NCBI GenBank assembly: GCA_046351595.1
Contig: JAXLYE010000012.1
Span: 1-64,000, forward strand
Source of the DNA: JAXLYE01 sp046351595
GTDB taxonomy: Bacteria > Myxococcota_A > Polyangia > Palsa-1104 > JAEUJZ01
Direction: 5' to 3'
Length of the DNA: 64,000 nt
In this document: positions 59,449-64,000 of the stretch, one piece after another
How positions within the stretch are numbered: position 1 is the first letter of the stretch
Layout: each line of letters opens with the position of its first letter
The notes under the pieces: generated by a model
What the model saw: the letters and a program-made list of their open reading frames with translations, nothing else
What the model was told of the DNA's origin: nothing
Databases searched by the model: none
Made by a program: the position numbers and the translations under genes

Positions 59449-60402
59449 TCACAGTCCGTCCGGTTCATGGGCCGGGACTTCGTCGCTCCACAGTACGATG
59501 GTGCGGGCCGAGCGCTCCGCCGTGGGGCCGGTGCCGCCGCTGCCTGCGTCCAGCGGCTCGTAGCCCAGGTAGCGGCGCGGCTTCAGCACCAGCGCGCCCT
59601 GCTGATCCCGCAGGATCAGCAGCACGTGCAGGAACAGCCCCCCGACGGAGAGGATCGGAAAGACCGCGTCGCGCAGCCGCACCTCCGCAGCCTTGGCCCA
59701 CGGCTCGCCGGTCCCGGTCGTCGGCTCATCGCCAAGCAGCCGGACCTCCAGCGCGTGCACCGGCAGCGTGGTGATCCCGCCGCACACCGCGCCGTCCCCG
59801 AGATCCCAGGTGCCCAGCACCATGCCGCGCGTGCGCACACGACGCGTCAGCACCGTGCGCCGCACGCAGACCTCGAGCTCGGGGAAGAGCTGGCTGAAGA
59901 CCCAGTGCACCGTCGACGGCGAGCGCAGGCCGAGCAGGCTGCGGAGCTTTTGCAGCGTGCGCCCGAACGCGGTGAACAGGCGCCTGTCGCGCTCGGGAAA
60001 CTGGCCGCGGATGCCGGAGCGCAGGATGTGATGGCAGAAGAAGCCGAGGAACCCGCTGAGGCTCTCGTCACGCTGCTCCAGCAGGATCTTCTGGAAGTAC
60101 GTCGGCAGCGCGCCCTGCGGCGCCAGCCAGCCGAGGTTGACGGTGATGACGACGCGGCGGCGCGGCTGGCGCTCGAAGCGCACGGCCTCGATCTCGCTCG
60201 ACTGGTGCAGCGCGGTCTGGTGGCTCACGAGCTCGATGTCGCTGTCGCGGTAGCCGTGCGCGGCCAGGAGGTCCAGCAGCGCGCACAGATCAAAGCGCCG
60301 CGCCGCCGCGCTGATCCGCTCTTCGACGGACGTCGCGGGCGTCTGTGCGGGCTCTCCGGGGCGCGGAGTCGGCAGCGCGGCGCGCGGGTCGGGACCTTGC
60401 AT
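59449..60402 (-). CDS. tssG: TssG-like type VI secretion baseplate protein
   Basis: A 317-residue protein from ATG 60402 (AGGTGG site five bases upstream). The segment LGWLAPQGALPTYFQKILLE followed by SLSGFLGFFCHHILRS corresponds to the TssG hallmark in which a 'G..G..GALP..Y...' loop precedes a helix with F..FFNHRL. Later STVHWVFSQLFPELEVCVRR and LLGDEPTTGTGEPW fit the baseplate wedge protein layout. TssG forms the T6SS baseplate wedge with TssF. TssF is not in the window. It is the last gene of the minus-strand operon, one base... after the TssA-like gene's stop (60412). Identification is by motif layout; I would want a profile search. Confidence 0.6.
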   Translation of the reverse strand: MQGPDPRAALPTPRPGEPAQTPATSVEERISAAARRFDLCALLDLLAAHGYRDSDIELVSHQTALHQSSEIEAVRFERQPRRRVVITVNLGWLAPQGALPTYFQKILLEQRDESLSGFLGFFCHHILRSGIRGQFPERDRRLFTAFGRTLQKLRSLLGLRSPSTVHWVFSQLFPELEVCVRRTVLTRRVRTRGMVLGTWDLGDGAVCGGITTLPVHALEVRLLGDEPTTGTGEPWAKAAEVRLRDAVFPILSVGGLFLHVLLILRDQQGALVLKPRRYLGYEPLDAGSGGTGPTAERSARTIVLWSDEVPAHEPDGL

Positions 60403-60411
60403 CGGGCCCAC

Positions 60412-61389
60412 CTAGCGCCGGGTGGCCACGAACAGATCGAGGTCGGTGTTGTAAAGTTCAATCAACATATTGGTCGAAAAATCAGCCGGTTTATCGAGGT
60501 TTGGCACAAGCTGAGCCGAGCTCTCCAGGACATTCTTGAAGAACTCCCCGAACAGCGAAGGCAAATAGACACAAGGATTGAACTTATCGATGATCTGCTT
60601 GATGTCTTTGTACACGATAGCGGCCTGCTGATATTGAGCGTTCTTGATCAGCCGGTTGAACGCCGCCAGCTTGCGCAGGAGAGCGTGCAGCGGCGGCGAC
60701 AGCGGGACCGTCAGCGACGGCGGCGGCGACGGGGGCAGGGACGGTGCAGCGCCGGGCTCGACGGCGGGGGCCGGCGTCGCGGGCTCGGGCGCCTCGGCGG
60801 CGGCCAACGCGGGCGCCGCGGGCTCGACGGCCGGGACCGCGGGCGGCGGCACCGGCAGCGACGCCAGCAGGTCGCGCAGCGTCACCAGCGCGGCGCTGGC
60901 CTGGGTCATGGCGCCGTCGCGGTCGAGCAGCGGGATGACCTCCGCCACCTGCCGCAGCGTCGGCTGCACCGCCGCCTGTCCCCAGCGCTCGACCCAGGCC
61001 AGCCACTCGTCCTTCTTCACGCGGCGCAGGAAGCGCAGGTCGTCGAGGATGTGCGCGAACAGCCAGCGCAGCGCGACGTCGCAGTGGCGCTCCTTCTTGT
61101 CGCTCGGACCGAGCGCCGGCCAGCTCGCGGTCAGCACCACGCCGACGCAGCGCAGCATCTTCAGCAGCCCGGGCGCCTGCTGCTCGACGAACGCCCCGTA
61201 CAGGTAGAAGCCGAGCAGGCGGACGTCATAGACGCGCGCCTGAAAGAGCTGCTGCGCGTGCTCGGCCGCAGCGACGAACTGACCCCGATCCGCCAGCGCG
61301 ACGACACGCTCGAGGTCGGGGTCGACAAGGCCGAGCTCGCGCGCAGGCGGCGGGACCAGCGGCTGCTCCAGCAGGCTGAGGTCGATCAT
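60412..61389 (-). CDS. TssA/IglI-like type VI secretion protein
   Basis: A 325-residue cytoplasmic protein from ATG 61389 with GGAG upstream. The N-terminal helical domain (about 1-180) reads DPDLERVVALADRGQFVAAA, DVRLLGFYLYGAFVEQQAPG and DVALRWLFAHILDDLRFLRR. A Pro/Ala-rich linker (about 190-225) leads to a C-terminal helical domain: HALLRKLAAFNRLIKNAQYQ, AAIVYKDIKQIIDKFNPCVY and MLIELYNTDLDLFVATRR. This two-lobe layout with a terminal 'LY..DLD.F' motif is what I expect of TssA- or IglI-type sheath-assembly or baseplate-cap proteins. The exact subfamily is uncertain. It lies between the PAAR-like gene (10-base gap) and the TssG-like gene. Confidence 0.52.
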   Translation of the reverse strand: MIDLSLLEQPLVPPPARELGLVDPDLERVVALADRGQFVAAAEHAQQLFQARVYDVRLLGFYLYGAFVEQQAPGLLKMLRCVGVVLTASWPALGPSDKKERHCDVALRWLFAHILDDLRFLRRVKKDEWLAWVERWGQAAVQPTLRQVAEVIPLLDRDGAMTQASAALVTLRDLLASLPVPPPAVPAVEPAAPALAAAEAPEPATPAPAVEPGAAPSLPPSPPPSLTVPLSPPLHALLRKLAAFNRLIKNAQYQQAAIVYKDIKQIIDKFNPCVYLPSLFGEFFKNVLESSAQLVPNLDKPADFSTNMLIELYNTDLDLFVATRR

Positions 61390-61399
61390 CTGGGCTCCT

Positions 61400-61762
61400 T
61401 CACTCCGTTATGACGATGCCCTGCAGGCCCGGCGTGACGACGGTGATCACGCCCCCGTAGGCGCAGACCAGGACCGCGTCCGAGGCGAGCGCCGGCTGGC
61501 CCATCACGCGCAGCCACGGCACCACCGCGGGCCACGGACCCGAGGGCTGCGGCGTGCACGGCTTCACCTGCGCAGGGCTGGGGTTGGCCGCGGCGGTGCA
61601 GCCGCCAAACGGCGCGATGTTGAGCAGCGGTCGGCCGTCCTGAATCACGGCCAGCGGGTTGACGCCGCCCTGGGCAACGGGCGAGGGCGCGACGGTCGCG
61701 ACCGAGGGCGCCAGCCCGCACGAGCACGTCAGCAGCGCACCGCTGCAGACCGGGGTCCTCAT
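61400..61762 (-). CDS. PAAR-like (DUF4280-type) spike-tip protein
   Basis: A 120-residue protein from ATG 61762. It begins MRTPVCSGALLTCSCGLAPS and continues with SVATVAPSPV, then NIAPFGGCTAAANPSP and ends GVITVVTPGLQGIVI. The repeated cysteines and short beta-turns, with a 'GA.L.CSCG.APS' opening, fit the PAAR-like DUF4280 family that sharpens the tip of VgrG spikes in type VI and related contractile systems. It is preceded by the degenerate AMP-binding gene (7-base gap) and followed by the TssA-like gene (10-base gap). Unlike many PAARs it has no toxin extension, so it probably carries separate cargo or serves as a structural tip. Confidence 0.72.
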   Translation of the reverse strand: MRTPVCSGALLTCSCGLAPSVATVAPSPVAQGGVNPLAVIQDGRPLLNIAPFGGCTAAANPSPAQVKPCTPQPSGPWPAVVPWLRVMGQPALASDAVLVCAYGGVITVVTPGLQGIVITE

Positions 61763-61769
61763 CCGCGCC

Positions 61770-63500
61770 TCACCGGGCCCTCACCGTTGGTAGCGGCGCT
61801 GCTGGCCGCGGCCGCACCAGCGACAGGCGCAGGCGGTCAAGGAGCTGAAAGATCGGGCTGGCCTCGCGCGCGCGCAGCGCATCGCGGCGGTGCTGCTCCA
61901 GGCACCAGGCGCGATCGACGGAGCCCTGGCGCTGCCGCGGCAGCAGCGCGTACTGCACGATCTCGGACGGCACCAGCTCGTCGCCGAGGCGCGCGGACAG
62001 GCGCTCACGCACGAGCGCTTCGCGGCGCGGCGCCAGGCGGTGGGCCCGCTCGAGCGGCTCCGGCCCCGTGAAGATCAAGAGCAAAGGCTCGCTGGCCTCG
62101 CCGCGCTCGAGCAGCACCACGGCGCTGCGCACGAACGGCAGGGCCGCGGCGCAGTCCTCGACCTCGGCGCTGGGGTAGCGCTGGCCGGCACGGCTGGGCT
62201 GGAGGGTACCCGCGTACAGATAGGCGCCGTCGCGTCGCGCCAGCAGCAGGCCCGGCGACCCGGGCAGCGGCTCGAGCACGCCCTGCTCGCCGCGCGCCGG
62301 CCGGCCGCCGCCTTCGGGCTCAAGCAGCGTGAAGCGGCGCCCCGGCACCGGCTGCAGCGGCAGCGGCGGCACAGCGGTCTGGCGCAGCGAGAACAGCACG
62401 CCGCCACCGCACGCAGCGTCGTAAAGCAGGCCCGCAGCCGCGGCGCGCTGCAGGCCGCAGTGCTCGACCCAGCTCGCCCAGCGCGTCGGTGCCGCGGGCT
62501 CCAGCGGGTCACGCAGCCACAGCCTGAGGCTCGCCAGCGGCCGCGAAGGAAGGCCGAGCAGCGTGTCGCGCACCGCCGCGGTCACGAACAGAACCTGCAC
62601 CGCGTCCAGGGCCTTCTGCCCGCCCGCGTGCGCCAGGTCCGCGGGGGTCAGCGCCACGAACGTCGCCCCCTGCAGCAGCGTCGCCAAGAGCAGCGCCGGC
62701 TGCACCTGCAGCAGCGGCGAGCCCGGCGCGGCCAGCGAGCGCCCCGGCTGCAGCGACAGGAACAGCAGCCCGTCGCGCAGCGCGCCCAGGAACGCCTCAG
62801 ACGCCGTGACCGACATCGCCTCGGTCGGCGGGTCGCGCAGCGGCGAGAACAGCCGCAGCACCGGATCGTCCGGGCCGTAGGTGTGCGAGCGCGCCTCGAC
62901 CTGCGGCCCGAGGGGTCCGGGCGGCTCGTCGGCGAGCAGGCAATCGTGCGACGGCGTGCCGCGCAGCAGCGGCTGATACCGCCGCGCCGCCGCCACCCGA
63001 TCCGGCCGCAGCGCAGCGAGCCGCTTGGTGATGAGGTCCGGTCCGTGCGGCGGCAGCAGGCTGACCAAGAGGCCGAGCCGCAGCGCCGCCATCAGCGCTA
63101 TCACGAGCTCCGCATCGACGGGACCGATCAGGCACAGCGACTCGCCGGCGCGCGCTCCCTGGGCCGCCCACGCCGCGGCCCGACGCGAGCACAGCGCGTG
63201 CAGCTCGCCGTAGCCCAGCGCCCGCACGCCGGCGTCCGGCTCGACGACACGCAGCGCCGGGTGCGGGCTGCTGACGTGGCGCAGCACCAGGTCGTGGTAG
63301 AGGTCGTAGCCCGCCTCGACGCTGCTCTTGAGCGGGGGCGGCGCCAGCGCGGCCTGCAGGAGCAGCAGCGCGGAAGTGAAGGCCGCAGGCTCGGCCAGGC
63401 TGCGGCGCAGCCACGCGGTGTCGCGGAACGCGCCGTCGCCGGTGCGCTGCAGCTCCAGGCGCACGGCGGCCAGGTCGAGTCGCGGCTCGTCGCGGCTCAC
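61770..63500 (-). CDS. Degenerate AMP-binding (acyl-CoA synthetase-like) protein inside the T6SS-like operon
   Basis: A 576-residue protein from GTG 63500, which overlaps the stop of the TssJ-like gene (GTGA). The adenylate-forming fold is recognisable: RALGYGELHALCSRRAAAWA, SLCLIGPVDAELVIALMAAL and LGLLVSLLPPHGPDLITKRL match the N-terminal start of acyl-CoA synthetases; SAEVEDCAAALPFVRSAVVL matches the C-terminal 'PAEVE' region. The catalytic P-loop (SGTTGxPKG) is replaced by FSPLRDPPTEAMSVTA, and the D-G-Y/F hinge and catalytic Lys are not seen. It is therefore probably a pseudoenzyme. Its tight coupling with T6SS-type genes suggests a structural or regulatory role in secretion. Why such a fold is here is unclear. 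Confidence 0.72.
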   Translation of the reverse strand: MSRDEPRLDLAAVRLELQRTGDGAFRDTAWLRRSLAEPAAFTSALLLLQAALAPPPLKSSVEAGYDLYHDLVLRHVSSPHPALRVVEPDAGVRALGYGELHALCSRRAAAWAAQGARAGESLCLIGPVDAELVIALMAALRLGLLVSLLPPHGPDLITKRLAALRPDRVAAARRYQPLLRGTPSHDCLLADEPPGPLGPQVEARSHTYGPDDPVLRLFSPLRDPPTEAMSVTASEAFLGALRDGLLFLSLQPGRSLAAPGSPLLQVQPALLLATLLQGATFVALTPADLAHAGGQKALDAVQVLFVTAAVRDTLLGLPSRPLASLRLWLRDPLEPAAPTRWASWVEHCGLQRAAAAGLLYDAACGGGVLFSLRQTAVPPLPLQPVPGRRFTLLEPEGGGRPARGEQGVLEPLPGSPGLLLARRDGAYLYAGTLQPSRAGQRYPSAEVEDCAAALPFVRSAVVLLERGEASEPLLLIFTGPEPLERAHRLAPRREALVRERLSARLGDELVPSEIVQYALLPRQRQGSVDRAWCLEQHRRDALRAREASPIFQLLDRLRLSLVRPRPAAPLPTVRAR

Positions 63501-63997
63501 GGCTGCTCCTCGCCGAGGAAGACGCGGCACTCCTTCACCTCCTCGGTGGAGATGCCGGAGCGGCCGAGCGGCAGGAGCAGCCGCCACGGCGCCCGCGTGC
63601 CGAGCAGCATGCGCCAGCTGCCCGACGGTGTGGAGTAAAGCACGTACAGCGCCAGGCGCCCGCGCTTGGGGTCCGGCTGCTTGAGCCACAGCGACCGCTT
63701 GCGCCGCGCCAGCGGATCCAACGTCACGACCTTGAGCACCGACTTGTCGGGCTGGATGACCTGCGCCGCGACCGCGGTGTACGGCTCGCTGCGGTAGGTC
63801 TGCTCGTCGACGGCGCGCACCACCACCTGCAGCGGCCGGCCCTGGTTGGTCTCGGGCTGCGCGGACAGCGTCACGCGCACATAGCCCGGCCAGCAGCCGC
63901 CGAGGCCCGCGGCACCGAGCCAGCACAAGGCCGCCAGCCGGTGCGCGGCCGCCGAGCTTTGTTGCCGATGCTGCCGATGCTGACTTGGCTCGCTCAT
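63497..63997 (-). CDS. tssJ: TssJ-like outer-membrane lipoprotein
   Basis: A 166-residue protein from ATG 63997, complete within the window. The N-terminus has a signal peptide with lipobox-like GLGGC (Cys about 35; AALCWLGAAGLGGCWPGY). The mature part is one beta-sandwich domain: YVRVTLSAQPETNQGRPLQV followed by VVVRAVDEQTYRSEPYTAV, then KVVTLDPLARRKRSLWLKQP and LALYVLYSTPSGSWRMLLGT, with the 'N..G...PVVVR.Y.L' opening typical of TssJ/Lip/SciN lipoproteins. These anchor the T6SS membrane complex through TssM. It heads the visible part of the operon; further T6SS genes probably lie beyond 64000. Assignment is by layout and context. Confidence 0.55.
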   Translation of the reverse strand: MSEPSQHRQHRQQSSAAAHRLAALCWLGAAGLGGCWPGYVRVTLSAQPETNQGRPLQVVVRAVDEQTYRSEPYTAVAAQVIQPDKSVLKVVTLDPLARRKRSLWLKQPDPKRGRLALYVLYSTPSGSWRMLLGTRAPWRLLLPLGRSGISTEEVKECRVFLGEEQP

Positions 63998-64000
63998 CGC

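Noticed and set aside
61770..63500. Functional acyl-CoA synthetase or NRPS adenylation domain
   Set aside because: The P-loop and hinge motifs are missing, so I call it a pseudoenzyme rather than an active ligase.

Overview
The window (64 kb, very GC-rich, many GTG/TTG starts, long antisense open frames caused by GC bias) looks like a chromosomal segment of a large-genome member of the Myxococcota (Polyangia/Haliangia type). The reasons are the density of Ser/Thr protein kinases, FHA/sigma-54-type activators, hybrid histidine kinases, secreted lipoproteins and a Myxo-type C-terminal anchor. I saw no rRNA, tRNA, CRISPR array or insertion sequence. This is judged from the sequence only; no database search was run.

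Layout. 1-4.5 kb: a minus-strand operon with translational couplings (POT/MFS transporter, EgtD-like methyltransferase, sigma-54-type AAA protein, and a partial gene running off the left edge), preceded by a degenerate sensor-like protein. 5.0-7.4 kb: two divergent, apparently related unknown genes flank a striking array of about 24 quasi-palindromic units in 13-bp phase (6013-6373); the right-hand gene has an N-terminal zinc ribbon and a probable frameshift. 7.8-13 kb: GNAT acetyltransferase, lipoprotein, MscS channel, zinc phospholipase C-like protein, PAP2 phosphatase. 13.3-16.95 kb: a tightly coupled four-gene operon built round a MotA/ExbB-like stator with a long coiled tail and a MotB/OmpA-like partner (ZorAB-like, but without the Zorya effectors). 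17-24 kb: a double-Hint secreted protein, formaldehyde/alcohol dehydrogenase, pyrophosphatase, a truncated kinase, peptide deformylase and adenosine deaminase. 24.4-32.8 kb: Ser/Thr kinase with TPR partner, lipoprotein, C39-like peptidase, CheB-like methylesterase, diacylglycerol kinase-like protein and gene fragments.

33.2-44.3 kb is a signalling operon: a REC-GAF-HK-REC hybrid kinase, a giant poly-HAMP hybrid kinase (about 15 HAMP units, three receiver domains, two apparent frameshifts inside near-identical 276-bp repeats), CheR and CheB. 44.3-53 kb holds an alpha/beta-hydrolase with a small chaperone-like partner, an acyl-CoA synthetase, a second truncated kinase and a 1139-residue Q/N/T/G-rich protein. 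53.2-59.3 kb has a kinase-ATPase-TPR regulator and an FHA/AAA/HTH regulator. 59.4-64 kb is a minus-strand type VI secretion-like operon (TssJ-like lipoprotein, a degenerate AMP-binding protein, PAAR-like spike tip, TssA/IglI-like, TssG-like) that probably continues past the right edge.

The most novel-looking items are the 13-bp phased array with its divergent gene pair, the stator operon, the AMP-binding pseudoenzyme within the T6SS-like operon, and the double-Hint protein. Several broken genes (two kinases cut at the same HRDxKP motif, frameshifts in repeats) should be checked against raw reads, because assembly error is a real alternative.
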